This document shows positions 1 to 8,738 of a stretch of DNA of 64,000 nt, piece after piece. Within the stretch, counting starts at the first letter, position 1. The number at the start of each line of letters is the position of its first letter. The notes beneath the pieces were generated by a model. That model had not been told where the DNA came from and made no database searches. It saw only the letters and a program-made list of their open reading frames with translations. Made by a program: the position numbers and the translations under genes. The stretch lies in contig NZ_QSUU01000004.1 of assembly GCF_003439125.1 (NCBI RefSeq), positions 1-64,000 of the forward strand, given 5' to 3'. This stretch comes from Collinsella sp. OM04-5 (lineage in GTDB: Bacteria; Actinomycetota; Coriobacteriia; Coriobacteriales; Coriobacteriaceae).

Positions 1-43
1 TCGTAGCCCGAGACGGTCCCGGGCTGACAATTTCGACTGTAAT

Positions 44-78
44 GGACGTTCTTGAATGACTAGTCGTTAAAGAACGTC
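44..78 (-). terminator. Inverted repeat downstream of dus
   Basis: A perfect 10-bp inverted repeat (GGACGTTCTT / AAGAACGTCC) lies just past the 3' end of the dihydrouridine synthase gene. A second nested palindrome (GACTAGTC) sits in its loop. There is no strong T-run, so a terminator role is inferred from position only. Confidence 0.35.
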
Positions 79-86
79 CCCAACGA

Positions 87-1049
87 CTAGTAGCCACAAA
101 AGCGGGCAACAGGCGCGAGCGGCTGCTCGCGAAAGACGCGCTCGACGGCGGCGCGGTATTCGTCGACCTTTTTGGTCTTGCGCACGAGCTTGTGCACGGT
201 AGCGGGATCGGCGAAGGCACATTTGGCGTAGAACCACCATTCCTTCATGCGAAAGACCGCGTTGCCCCCAATCTCGTCCGCATAGGCCGCAAACAGCGTG
301 TCGTGGAAGCGCTGCAACTCGGCAGCCGTGGCGGCAGAGCCGCCCTTAACCATGCGAGCCAGCGCGGGATTCGCGAGCAAGCCGCGCCCCAACATTACGT
401 GGCGTGTTCCGGGATAGGCCCCCACCAGCGCATCCATGTCCTCAAGATCAAAGATGTCGCCGTTATAGGCCACGGGAAACGGCGCCCGCTCCAACGTCTC
501 GCCGTAAAACTCTTTACGCGGCGAGCCCGTATAACGGTCCTTTTGCACGCGCGGATGCACGATCAGCTCTGCCAGCGGCATGCGGCAATAGAGGTCGAGC
601 ACGCGTTCGTACTCGTCATCGCTTTCCAACCCCAGCCTGGTCTTGACCGACACCGGCAAGGGTGAGCGTTCGCACACGTCGCTCAAGAACACCTCGAGCT
701 CATCCAGGTTGCGCAGAAAGCCCGAACCCTTGCCTTTGGCAACAACCGTACCCGAGGGGCAGCCAAGGTTGAGATTGACCTCGCGGTACCCCATCTCGGC
801 GAGCACCTGCGCCGCCCACACAAACTCGTCCGCATTCTTGGACATCAGCTGAGGTACTACGTTAAGCCCCTGGTTATTGGCAGGATCGACCTCTTTAAAC
901 GCCTTGCCACCAAAGCGGTTGCCCACCCGCGGCGGCGGCAAAAACGGCGTGTAATAACAATCGAGCGCGCCAAAGCACTCCGCATGCACGCGACGGAACA
1001 CATGCCCGGTAATCCCCTCCATAGGGGCCAGCGATAAATTCATCAACAT
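87..1049 (-). CDS. dus: tRNA-dihydrouridine synthase
   Basis: FMN- and NADPH-dependent enzyme that reduces specific uridines in the tRNA D-loop to dihydrouridine in the cytoplasm. The 320-aa protein opens with LAPMEGITGHVFR, the FMN-binding start of the family's TIM barrel. It then shows VNLNLGCPSGTVVAKGKGSG with the catalytic cysteine, a KTRLG strand, a conserved H-P-R and VAYNGDI, and a GRGLLANP phosphate-binding motif. The length is normal. Translation may begin at 1049 or at the second ATG at 1043; a GAGAG element precedes both. Which Dus subfamily it belongs to cannot be settled by eye. Downstream lies an inverted repeat; upstream is a repeat-rich gap. Confidence 0.93.
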   Translation of the reverse strand: MLMNLSLAPMEGITGHVFRRVHAECFGALDCYYTPFLPPPRVGNRFGGKAFKEVDPANNQGLNVVPQLMSKNADEFVWAAQVLAEMGYREVNLNLGCPSGTVVAKGKGSGFLRNLDELEVFLSDVCERSPLPVSVKTRLGLESDDEYERVLDLYCRMPLAELIVHPRVQKDRYTGSPRKEFYGETLERAPFPVAYNGDIFDLEDMDALVGAYPGTRHVMLGRGLLANPALARMVKGGSAATAAELQRFHDTLFAAYADEIGGNAVFRMKEWWFYAKCAFADPATVHKLVRKTKKVDEYRAAVERVFREQPLAPVARFCGY

Positions 1050-1064
1050 CCACTCTCAAATCAA

Positions 1065-1094
1065 TGTGACAAAGGGACAGTCCCTTTGTCACAT
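1065..1094. repeat. TGTGACAAAGGGAC palindromic repeat, copy 1
   Basis: Near-perfect palindrome (TGTGACAAAGGGAC / GTCCCTTTGTCACA) directly upstream of dus. Sister copies occur at 1461, 3314, 6779 and 12749. It can form a long hairpin on either strand. The family is intergenic and often lies at gene ends, so a bidirectional terminator or REP-like role is plausible. Confidence 0.85.
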
Positions 1095-1178
1095 CCCATT
1101 CAAGCGGTTCAGGAACTCTTCGCAGGCGCGAGAACGCAGGCGATATTTTTTCCACACCAGATACGATGCAATGGTGAA

Positions 1179-1205
1179 GGGGCAAAAGGGCAGTCCCTTT
1201 GCCCC
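1179..1205. repeat. GGGGCAAAAGGG palindromic repeat
   Basis: Variant of the same hairpin architecture with different arm sequence (GGGGCAAAGG / CCTTTGCCCC). It sits 85 bp from copy 1 of the TGTGACAAAG family. Confidence 0.7.
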
Positions 1206-1260
1206 AAGTGCCGGCTACCGGACGCAAGCTAGTTGCCGTTCGCGAACGCCGCCCATATTT

Positions 1261-1444
1261 CGAGGTCTAATGCTTTTCCCGAGAAGTGAACGGCTGTATT
1301 TGGACCCCCGAAGCATTGACATTTTTAGGCGTCAAAACCGCAGGATTTGACTGGCAAAATCGCAGGAAATTGCACGCCAAAAGTGTCGATGCTTCGGGAG
1401 TCCGTTTTCACTCGTTCACTTCTCGGGAAAAGTATTAGACCTCG
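1261..1444. repeat. Long imperfect inverted repeat, about 70-bp arms
   Basis: The left arm (1261 to about 1332) is matched by the reverse complement of the right arm (about 1374-1444). Shared blocks are GAGGTCTAAT, CTTTTCCCGAGAAGTGAACG, CCCGAAGCAT and GACA-TTTT-GGCG. The loop holds two similar direct copies of AAAA(C/T)CGCAGGA. No protein is encoded. It could be a MITE-like unit or a structured RNA. Apart from the shorter palindromes listed separately, this explains most of the 1050-1582 non-coding gap. Confidence 0.75.
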
Positions 1445-1460
1445 ATTCCGCAGTCCCCGA

Positions 1461-1490
1461 TGTGACAAAGGAACAGTCCATTTGTCACAT
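1461..1490. repeat. TGTGACAAAGG palindromic repeat, copy 2
   Basis: Same family as 1065 with two substitutions (CAAAGGAAC / GTCCATTTG). A run of ten C residues follows at 1501-1510. Confidence 0.8.
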
Positions 1491-1582
1491 TCAGAATTGA
1501 CCCCCCCCCCGCAATAGCTCATCGATGGCGGGATTCTCTATACTGGGTCACATATGACGGTATCGCGCCAAAGGAGAACGCC

Positions 1583-2110
1583 GTGACCACGTCGCAGATA
1601 TCCCTGCTCGCGCTCATCTTGGTTGGGGGCATCGGCATCCTGCTTATCGGAGTGAGCGCGCTCATGAAGGCCGCCGCCCGCAAAAAAGCCAAGGCCTGTA
1701 CCGCCGTGACCATGGGGACGGTCATCGACCATCGCTTTATGGGTGAAGGCAGAATGAATCCCGTTTTGGAATACACCGTCGACGGCACGCAATACCGCGC
1801 GAAAAAACAATTCCGTGGCATAAAGACCAAAAGCTTGTCGGGACTCCCCATCCGCACGCAAGCCACCGCCTACGAAGACGCCAAGGGCTGGCTGCACGTG
1901 CAGACAGGCCCCATCGCCCGCCTAGGCACCCTCGCGGAGCAGCTTTGGCCCCTCGGTAGCCAAATGACCGTGTACTACAACCCCAGCAACCCAGACAAAA
2001 GCTATGTCGAACGCCCCATCGTGGGCAACTTTGCCACACTGATGTTTAACATCGCAGGCTTCTTGCTCATCGCGATGAGCATCTTGCTCTATGTTCTTAT
2101 CCAGCGCTAG
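1583..2110 (+). CDS. DUF3592-like membrane protein
   Basis: 175-aa protein with one hydrophobic segment at each end (about residues 7-29 and 150-172) and a hydrophilic middle. The middle contains GTVIDHR...VLEYTVDGTQYRAK and VYYNPSNPDKSYVER. That pattern, with a beta-rich core and a YNP-x-(D/N)P motif, is typical of DUF3592 proteins. It starts with GTG preceded by AAAGGAG at good spacing. The next gene begins within about 65 bp on the same strand, so the two are probably co-transcribed. Function unknown. Confidence 0.72.
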   Translation: MTTSQISLLALILVGGIGILLIGVSALMKAAARKKAKACTAVTMGTVIDHRFMGEGRMNPVLEYTVDGTQYRAKKQFRGIKTKSLSGLPIRTQATAYEDAKGWLHVQTGPIARLGTLAEQLWPLGSQMTVYYNPSNPDKSYVERPIVGNFATLMFNIAGFLLIAMSILLYVLIQR

Positions 2111-2173
2111 CTCAAACTGATGCGCCCCGCGCCCCATGCGCCGCAACGACCGTTACGACACCAAGGATCAGCC

Positions 2174-3307
2174 ATGGCAACACTTTCCGAACAAGAACGT
2201 AAGCGCATCCAGCGATACTGCATCTGTCCCAAGGTTGCCGGCGCGGCGCTTGCCATGGCATTCGTGCTGCCCTTATTGATTATTCCTTTCGAAATGATCG
2301 ACGACATCGTCTTCCATCACGAAGGCTTCCAAGAGACGGGCATGATGACCGCCTTGGTGCTCACCGCCATCGAGCTCGTCATATTCTGCTACTGTGCCCT
2401 CGCGCCGCGTTTTGGCATGCGCGGCAAGCAGTGGAAGGAAATGCAGAACCGGCTCGCCATCGAGCAGAGCGAGAAAGACCGCTCGGCACAAATCGCAGGC
2501 GTTGTTGGCACGCAGGCCGCCGCACGCCTGCTCAAGAACAGCGACAACGAGACCGCACGCAACCTGGGCGGCGCGGCAGAAGTCGCCGCTGCCGTAGGCG
2601 CCGTCGCCACCGCGGCAGACGTGCTTGCCGAAAGCTTCGCCAACGCAAGGGCCATGGCAGAGGCCTGTGGCGTGCCTGTCCCCCGTGCAAAGAAGTGGGT
2701 CGTCGCGCTTGTGGCGCTGCCCCTCGCGATCGTGTGCGGCGCCTATATCCCGCAGCTGGCGCAGGGAAACATCGAGATGCAGGAGAACGCCGCGGCCGCG
2801 GCCGAGCAGATCGCCATCGCACGCAAGGCATTAGAGCCCTCATGCGAGTACGTGTCCGCCGATGACCCCTACGAGCGATATCAAGATTACGGCTATCACG
2901 TCCGCAGCTATCTGCACGACGGCGACTCCGATGCCCAGAAGACCTATACGTACCTGGATTTTGACAACAAGGGAACGCTCACGGAAGTGAGCTACGCGGC
3001 AGAGATCGACCCCGACGCGAGCCTTGAGGACAACCTCGCCCGCATCGAGCTCGACTTGGACGAACTTTCCTCTGTCGTCCAAACCGTAGACGTCAAGACC
3101 GTGAGTCCCGAGCTCCTAGCACCGCAAAAGCTCCCCGAAGAGTTTAGGCAGGCTTTTTTGAACGGTTCGCTCTACGAGAGAATCTCCATCAGGACGAGTG
3201 ACAACCCCATCAAAACGTACTATTCGTTTGACACGGATCCCGAGGATGAATTTGACGAGTACACCCATCCAAGCATCCGTATCACATTGATGGGCAAAAC
3301 GAGCTAG
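2174..3307 (+). CDS. Uncharacterised membrane protein
   Basis: 377-aa protein with two N-terminal membrane segments (about residues 19-40 and 54-75). A long alanine-rich cytoplasmic helical stretch follows, then a third membrane segment near residue 175 and an acidic C-terminal domain of about 180 residues. The start at 2174 is chosen because AAGGA lies seven bases upstream; an upstream in-frame ATG at 2120 has no such site. I do not recognise a family. It follows the DUF3592-like gene closely and ends at a palindromic repeat shared with the convergent ABC transporter gene. Confidence 0.65.
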   Translation: MATLSEQERKRIQRYCICPKVAGAALAMAFVLPLLIIPFEMIDDIVFHHEGFQETGMMTALVLTAIELVIFCYCALAPRFGMRGKQWKEMQNRLAIEQSEKDRSAQIAGVVGTQAAARLLKNSDNETARNLGGAAEVAAAVGAVATAADVLAESFANARAMAEACGVPVPRAKKWVVALVALPLAIVCGAYIPQLAQGNIEMQENAAAAAEQIAIARKALEPSCEYVSADDPYERYQDYGYHVRSYLHDGDSDAQKTYTYLDFDNKGTLTEVSYAAEIDPDASLEDNLARIELDLDELSSVVQTVDVKTVSPELLAPQKLPEEFRQAFLNGSLYERISIRTSDNPIKTYYSFDTDPEDEFDEYTHPSIRITLMGKTS

Positions 3308-3313
3308 CCACCC

Positions 3314-3346
3314 AATGTGACAAAGGGACTGTCCCTTTGTCACATT
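3314..3346. repeat. TGTGACAAAGGGAC palindromic repeat, copy 3
   Basis: Perfect hairpin (AATGTGACAAAGGGAC / GTCCCTTTGTCACATT) between two convergent genes. Its right end overlaps the stop codon of the ABC transporter gene. The position suits a bidirectional terminator. Confidence 0.85.
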
Positions 3347-6300
3347 ATTCGGAGCGTAGGGCTTCCACAGGGTCTTTCTTGGATGCGCTGCGAGCCGGCA
3401 GCAGGCCGGCAACGACCGTCAGCAGCACCGAAATTACAATGAGCATCAGCGCGTCTTGAACGGGCAGGCTCATCAGGTTGGGCACCTGCTTGGCCGCAAG
3501 CGCCCAGGCATTAACCGGAAAGCTCACGGCCACCACGACGACAATGGCAAAGACGCCGGCAATGAGGCCTTCGATAAAGGTCTCGGCATTAAATACGTTG
3601 GCCACGTTGCGCTTTGACGCGCCGATCGCGCGCAGGATGCCAATCTCCTTTTTGCGCTCCAGCACGCTGATGTAGGTGATGATGCCGATCATGATGGAGC
3701 TCACCACCAAACTGATACTCACGAATGCGATGAGCACCAAGCTGATAGTATTCACGATGTCGGTCACCGAGCCCATGATGATGCCCATGTAGTCGGTATA
3801 CGAGATTGCCTGCTCATCGTGGCCAGCAGCTTTGACCTGCTTGTTGTACGCATCGATGTAATCGAGCACGCGCTCCTTGGCCTCAAAGTCGCGCGGGAAA
3901 ATCTTGACCGAAATGGGGTCCGCCTCGTCCGCATAGCCCAACGTGGTCAGATTGTTGTCGTAGGTGAGCTTCGACGCCTTGGCATAGCTCATCATGAGCG
4001 AGCTCAGATCCTCGGCGTCCATGTTGAAGTGGATGGCACGAGCAAAGGCGCCCGCATCCACGCGCATGGCGCTCGCCAGGTTGGCAAAACTCGAAGACAT
4101 CTGCGTCGCCATTTGGTCCATGAACCCTGCCGCACCCGCCTTGAGCTGGGTTGATACCGTCGTCGCAATCTGCTCGCTGACCGCCTTCATCACCTGATCC
4201 ATAGACTGCTGCAAATACGGAGCCAGCTGCTTTTGCACATAGTCGCCCATCACCTGCTGCAGACGCTCGGCCAAGGCATCGCCGCCCAACGCCTTGAGCT
4301 GAGCCAGGCATTGCTGGGCTGCGGCATCATTCTCAAGATACGCCGAGAATGCGGCAGCAAGCTTTGACGCGTCCTTAAGATCTTCGGGCGACAGCGCCTT
4401 AAACTGATCAGACTGCAGAAAGCCCTCAAACAGCTGGTTGGCAAGCGTTCCTACCTGCTGCATCTGCTCGGGCGTGAGTTCCAGACCGTCAAAGATGCCC
4501 GAGAAATCTGGGGCCGGCGCTTTGGCCATGATGTCGCTGAAGTCGATGTCCTTCCCAACGCCCGAAAGGTCAAGGTCCAGCCCGGACAAGTCGATACCAG
4601 AAAGGTCTATACCGCCGGCCGCACCCGAGAGCGCCGACGTATCGAACGAGAACGCACTCTTGAGCGCCGCTTCGTCCACACCGAACATGCTGCCCAAATC
4701 CACGCCCTGTTTGGCCTCGCCTTGCAGTTCATCGAAAGACTTGCCCGTAAAGACATCCGTCTCGGGGTGGGCAAGCTGCTCCTGCACGATTTGCGAATCG
4801 GCAGCACGCTCCATAAGCTGGCGAGTCAGCGCATGCGTATAGGCAATGCCCGGGGACAATGCGCTCGCGTTTGCCGCCTCGTTGGGTCGCACCACGCCCA
4901 CAATGCGCACGTCAATACCGTCGGCAACCTTGGCTTTCATAAAGTCGGCGTCGCCAGACATGTCAGTCCACATGCCGGTCTCTTCGTTTTTGTGATAGGC
5001 ATCGGCCGGCGACAACACCTTAAACGTCGTGGACAGTGCATCGTCGTAGGTAAAGTCGCTGCCGGTCTTGGGCGTCTTGACCTTGCCGTCGGCCGTCATG
5101 GCACTGTTAACCAGGTCGTTGAGCTCATCGATATCCAGCGCGCCGATGCTGTAGAGCGTGTAGTCGCCCACCGTTCCGCGGCTCGAAAGCACCATCACGG
5201 CCTCGTTGGCGGACGTAGGCCAATGGCCGGCAACGACATCGTACTGGCTGTCGAGCAGGCTCTGGTCGTCAATCATCTCGTTAAAGACCGACGTTCCCAT
5301 GGAATCCATGCTCACCGTTGCCGCCGAGCTCGCGCCTCCGCTCATGGCCTCGGTCATAGCGTTGGGAACAAGGCGAACGGGCTTCTCGTCGCCCTTACTC
5401 GAACGATAGACAACCGGCGTCACGCCGTAACCATACTGAATAGCGTTGACCTCTTTGTCGATACCGTTGCCGCCGTCGTCAAGCCATGCCTTAAAGCTCG
5501 TCATATCGTTAGATTTAACACTTGCGAACATGTCCTTTACGGCCGTGACCACAGGGATCTTATCGGTCCCCTGAGCCTTGCCGCCGGTAGCGCCATCGGA
5601 CGAGTCCTCGCCCTTGGACGCCTCCTCATCCGTGCCCCCCTGTCCGCCCATCATAGACGACAGGTCGTAATCTTGTTTGGAAATCGTAAGCGGGTAGCTT
5701 GAGAGCGTGTCCTCCTCGACCTTTTTGATGTAGCCGTTTACGCCGTTGGAGAGCGCCAGAATCGCCGCGATGCCAATAATGCCAATCGAACCTGCAAAGG
5801 CAGTCATGGCCGTACGGCCCTTCTTGGTCATGAGGTTTCGGGCAGAAAGCCCCAGCGCCGTCATAAAGCTCATCGAGGTTTTGCGCGTGGGTTTTGCCTC
5901 GCGATGTGCGACCGTGGCCACATCAAAGGGGTCGGAATCGTCGGTGACCTTGCCGTCCGCCAGGCTGACGATGCGCGTGGCGTACTGGTACGCCAGCTCG
6001 GGATTGTGCGTGACCATGATGACCAGACGATCGCGCGCAACGTCCTTGAGCAAATCCATAACCTGCACGGACGTCGTTGAATCCAAGGCGCCGGTCGGCT
6101 CGTCAGCCAGCACAATCTCGGGGTCGTTGATCAAGGCGCGGGCAATGGCCACGCGCTGCATCTGCCCGCCCGAAAGCTGGTTCGGGCGTTTGTCAACGTG
6201 CTCGCCCAGACCAACCGTCTCGAGCGCCTTACGCGCACGCTGGCGGCGCTCGGCATGTCCCACGCCCGTGAGCGTAAGCGCCAGCTCCACGTTTTCCAAA

Positions 6301-6599
6301 ATGCTCTGGTGCGGAATGAGGTTGTAGCTCTGAAACACAAAGCCAATGCGATTGTTTCTGTAGGCATCCCAATCGCGGTCGCTGAAATCCTTGGTCGAGA
6401 TGCCATCGATCAGCAGGTCGCCGGAATCGAAATGGTCGAGTCCACCAATGACGTTGAGCATCGTAGTTTTACCCGAACCCGAGGGACCCAGGATGGCTAC
6501 AAACTCGTTATCGCGAAAAGACAGGCTTACGCTGTCGAGCGCTACCTGCGTAAACGACTGCGTAACGTACCTTTTGCAAATAACTCTGAGATCCAGCAT
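3345..6599 (-). CDS. ABC transporter, fused ATPase and FtsX-like permease (MacB type)
   Basis: 1084-aa single-chain exporter half. Residues about 1-225 are the ATPase: Walker A GPSGSGKTT, signature LSGGQMQRVAIARAL, Walker B IVLADEPTGALDS and a switch histidine in VTHNPE. A membrane segment follows at about residue 265, then a very large extracytoplasmic domain of roughly 550 residues. Three more membrane segments at the C-terminus contain the FtsX/MacB-type ERKKEIGILRAIGASK. The extracytoplasmic region is much larger than in E. coli MacB and includes a repetitive GIDLSGIDLSGLDLDLSG stretch and an alanine/glutamine-rich helical part. ATG at 6599 has AGAGAGG nine bases upstream; the in-frame TTG at 6608 is less likely. 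The substrate is unknown; lipoprotein, peptide or drug efflux is usual for the family. Confidence 0.9.
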   Translation of the reverse strand: MLDLRVICKRYVTQSFTQVALDSVSLSFRDNEFVAILGPSGSGKTTMLNVIGGLDHFDSGDLLIDGISTKDFSDRDWDAYRNNRIGFVFQSYNLIPHQSILENVELALTLTGVGHAERRQRARKALETVGLGEHVDKRPNQLSGGQMQRVAIARALINDPEIVLADEPTGALDSTTSVQVMDLLKDVARDRLVIMVTHNPELAYQYATRIVSLADGKVTDDSDPFDVATVAHREAKPTRKTSMSFMTALGLSARNLMTKKGRTAMTAFAGSIGIIGIAAILALSNGVNGYIKKVEEDTLSSYPLTISKQDYDLSSMMGGQGGTDEEASKGEDSSDGATGGKAQGTDKIPVVTAVKDMFASVKSNDMTSFKAWLDDGGNGIDKEVNAIQYGYGVTPVVYRSSKGDEKPVRLVPNAMTEAMSGGASSAATVSMDSMGTSVFNEMIDDQSLLDSQYDVVAGHWPTSANEAVMVLSSRGTVGDYTLYSIGALDIDELNDLVNSAMTADGKVKTPKTGSDFTYDDALSTTFKVLSPADAYHKNEETGMWTDMSGDADFMKAKVADGIDVRIVGVVRPNEAANASALSPGIAYTHALTRQLMERAADSQIVQEQLAHPETDVFTGKSFDELQGEAKQGVDLGSMFGVDEAALKSAFSFDTSALSGAAGGIDLSGIDLSGLDLDLSGVGKDIDFSDIMAKAPAPDFSGIFDGLELTPEQMQQVGTLANQLFEGFLQSDQFKALSPEDLKDASKLAAAFSAYLENDAAAQQCLAQLKALGGDALAERLQQVMGDYVQKQLAPYLQQSMDQVMKAVSEQIATTVSTQLKAGAAGFMDQMATQMSSSFANLASAMRVDAGAFARAIHFNMDAEDLSSLMMSYAKASKLTYDNNLTTLGYADEADPISVKIFPRDFEAKERVLDYIDAYNKQVKAAGHDEQAISYTDYMGIIMGSVTDIVNTISLVLIAFVSISLVVSSIMIGIITYISVLERKKEIGILRAIGASKRNVANVFNAETFIEGLIAGVFAIVVVVAVSFPVNAWALAAKQVPNLMSLPVQDALMLIVISVLLTVVAGLLPARSASKKDPVEALRSE

Positions 6600-6723
6600 G
6601 GACGGCAACCTCTCTCGCGCGGGCGCGCTCGCCCGCTCCCCCGCCGTTCACGTTCGGCGCGTTTGTCCTACTCTATCCTCATTTTTGGCCGATACCAGTG
6701 AGGAATGTAACGAACCGCGCCAA

Positions 6724-6810
6724 AAAACGAACGGGACAGCACGCCGCATGGCGCACCATCCCGCATATAACATCCCCGATGCGACAAAGAGGCTGTCACT
6801 TTGTCACATT
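6724..6810. repeat. Composite 87-bp repeat, copy A
   Basis: Two hairpins in series: a GGGA-(N)n-CATCCC element followed by a TGTGACAAAG-type palindrome. The whole unit recurs at 12691-12779 with about a dozen substitutions, mostly in paired positions. It separates the ABC transporter and CoADR genes. Confidence 0.8.
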
Positions 6811-6820
6811 CCAATGCGCG

Positions 6821-8512
6821 CTACTTTTCGAGCCCGCACGGCATAACGTTAGCGCTGCCGCGGCGAGCCTCAGTCACGGCTGCAAAGAAGCGATAGCCGC
6901 CCGAGAAGTTAAAGCACTCAAAGCCATGCTGCGCCAAAATGCGGCAAGCAATGTAGCTGCGAATGCCGCTCTGGCAAATCACGTAGACCGGCTTGGCCCG
7001 GTCGAGCTCGCTCAGGCGATTGCGCAGATCATCGACGGGAATGTTTACGAAACCATCGATATGCCCGCGCTCATACTCCCCTTCCGTACGAACATCGAGC
7101 AGCTGCACGCTGCCATCGCGTGGCAAGTTGGGCTCATCCTCCCAATGCCACTGCGCCAGTATGCCGCGATTGAGGTTCTCGATCATAAAGCCCGCCATAT
7201 TGACGGGATCCTTCGCCGATGAATACGGCGGCGCGTATGCTAGGTCCAAATCCTTAAGCCTATCGCCGCGCATGCCTGCCTGGATGGCAGTCGCCAGAAC
7301 GTCGATACGCTTGTCCACACCATCGATGCCCACGATTTGCGCACCCAGCAGGCGCAATCCCTGCTTCTCGAAGACAACCTTCATGGTCATGGGCGTTGCA
7401 CCCGGATAATAACCCGCATGCGAACCGGGCGACAGGACCACGCTGTCGCAGTCAATTCCCGCCGCGTGTGCCGCCTTTTCGGATAGTCCCGTGCTTGCCG
7501 CCGTCAAGTCGAATACCTTGATAACCGATGAGCCCAACGATCCGAGGTAGCAGCTGTCCATGCCGGCTATGACATCGGCGACGACACGCCCCTGCTTGTT
7601 GGCGGGGCCGGCGAGCGAAATGACCGCGTCCTCGCCGGTCACCTGATGCGTGACCTGCACGGCATCGCCCACGGCATACACGTCGGCAGCAGAGGTCTCC
7701 ATGCGGTCGTTGACCACAATAGCCCCCTTGATGCCCAGTTCGAGCCCCGCCTCTTGCGCCAGATGGCTCTCAGGTGCCACGCCAATGGCAAGCAGCACCA
7801 TATCGGCTCCGATAGGGTCATCGCCCGCAACATGGGTGACAACGCGGCCATCAACTTCCTCAAAACCTGTCACATCGGCCTTGAGGCGCAGATCGATACC
7901 GTGCTCACGCACCTCGGTATGCAAAAGGGTCGCCATGTCGTAATCCAGGTTGTTCATAAGCTGGACGGGACGCTGCAGAAGGGTCACCTGGAGCCCCAGC
8001 TCGCACAGATTCTCCGCCGTCTCGACGCCAATGAAGCCGCCGCCGATCACGACGGCACTGCTCGGTCGCCGCTCTCGAACATAGCTGTGAATACGCAGCG
8101 TGTCCTCAACGGTGCGTAGGCTAAAGATTTTATCCGAGTCGATGCCCGGCAACGCAGGGCGGATCGGCTTTGCACCCGGCGACAGGATGAGCTTGTCATA
8201 CGTCTCGACAAATTCCTCGCCCGTCAGCATATTGCGAACCTCGACCGTATGCGAATCGGGATGGATGGCAAACACCTCGTGACTCGTCTTGACCGCAATG
8301 CGAAAGCGATCCCAAAAGCCCTTGGGAGACTGCAGCGTCAATGCGCTCTCTTCTTCTATCACGCCGCCAATGTAGTACGGAAGCCCACAATTGGCATACG
8401 ATACAAAACCCGTGCGCTCAAAGATGACAATTTGGGCCTGCTCGTCGAGTCTGCGCAAACGTGCCGCCGCCGATGCGCCGCCCGCGACGCCTCCAACGAT
8501 AACCACCTTCAT
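6821..8512 (-). CDS. CoA-disulfide reductase with C-terminal rhodanese domain
   Basis: 563-aa FAD- and NAD(P)H-dependent flavoprotein. The N-terminal dinucleotide fold is VVIVGGVAGGASAAARLRR. The redox cysteine sits in SYANCGLPYY, the hallmark of the CoADR/NADH oxidase/polysulfide reductase group. A second nucleotide fold (VVIGGGFIGVETAENL) and the FAD motif ADVYAVGDA follow. The last ~100 residues are a rhodanese domain with LLDVRTEGEYERGHI and active-site CQSGIRS. Together these indicate reduction of CoA-disulfide or persulfide/polysulfide species, giving a role in sulfur or oxygen stress. A truncated rhodanese gene lies three bases upstream. Confidence 0.92.
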   Translation of the reverse strand: MKVVIVGGVAGGASAAARLRRLDEQAQIVIFERTGFVSYANCGLPYYIGGVIEEESALTLQSPKGFWDRFRIAVKTSHEVFAIHPDSHTVEVRNMLTGEEFVETYDKLILSPGAKPIRPALPGIDSDKIFSLRTVEDTLRIHSYVRERRPSSAVVIGGGFIGVETAENLCELGLQVTLLQRPVQLMNNLDYDMATLLHTEVREHGIDLRLKADVTGFEEVDGRVVTHVAGDDPIGADMVLLAIGVAPESHLAQEAGLELGIKGAIVVNDRMETSAADVYAVGDAVQVTHQVTGEDAVISLAGPANKQGRVVADVIAGMDSCYLGSLGSSVIKVFDLTAASTGLSEKAAHAAGIDCDSVVLSPGSHAGYYPGATPMTMKVVFEKQGLRLLGAQIVGIDGVDKRIDVLATAIQAGMRGDRLKDLDLAYAPPYSSAKDPVNMAGFMIENLNRGILAQWHWEDEPNLPRDGSVQLLDVRTEGEYERGHIDGFVNIPVDDLRNRLSELDRAKPVYVICQSGIRSYIACRILAQHGFECFNFSGGYRFFAAVTEARRGSANVMPCGLEK

Positions 8513-8514
8513 AG

Positions 8515-8667
8515 CTAACGCACCACCTTTCCCGTGTAGCCGCTTATGCCGCCGATATTCTTGACACTGCCATACCCAGAACGCTTAAGAAAACTCACAG
8601 CTTGGTTGCTTCGCGCACCGCTCGGGCAATGCACGAAAAGCTGCGTGCCCTTTCGACGTATACCCAT
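8515..8667 (-). pseudogene. Truncated rhodanese-like gene
   Basis: A 50-aa reading frame containing the second half of a rhodanese domain: the HCPSGARSNQA active-site loop with its cysteine, then a GYGSVKNIGGISGY segment. The first half of the fold, including the usual D-V-R motif, is missing. The stop codon is followed at once by the ATG of the CoADR gene (TAGCTATG), so they are probably translated together. It may be a remnant of a full-length sulfurtransferase of the same operon. Confidence 0.6.
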
Positions 8668-8684
8668 GATGCTACCCCGAAGCA

Positions 8685-8713
8685 GAAAAAAGAGTCGCTG
8701 TTTCCAGCGACTC
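8685..8713 (-). terminator. Rho-independent terminator after the TlpA-like gene
   Basis: GAGTCGCTG / CAGCGACTC stem with a four-base loop. On the minus strand it is followed by a run of six or seven T residues. It closes the transcript of the lipoprotein gene that ends at 8739. Confidence 0.85.
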
Positions 8714-8738
8714 CCCTTCAGTTGTCTGTCCCACGGAC

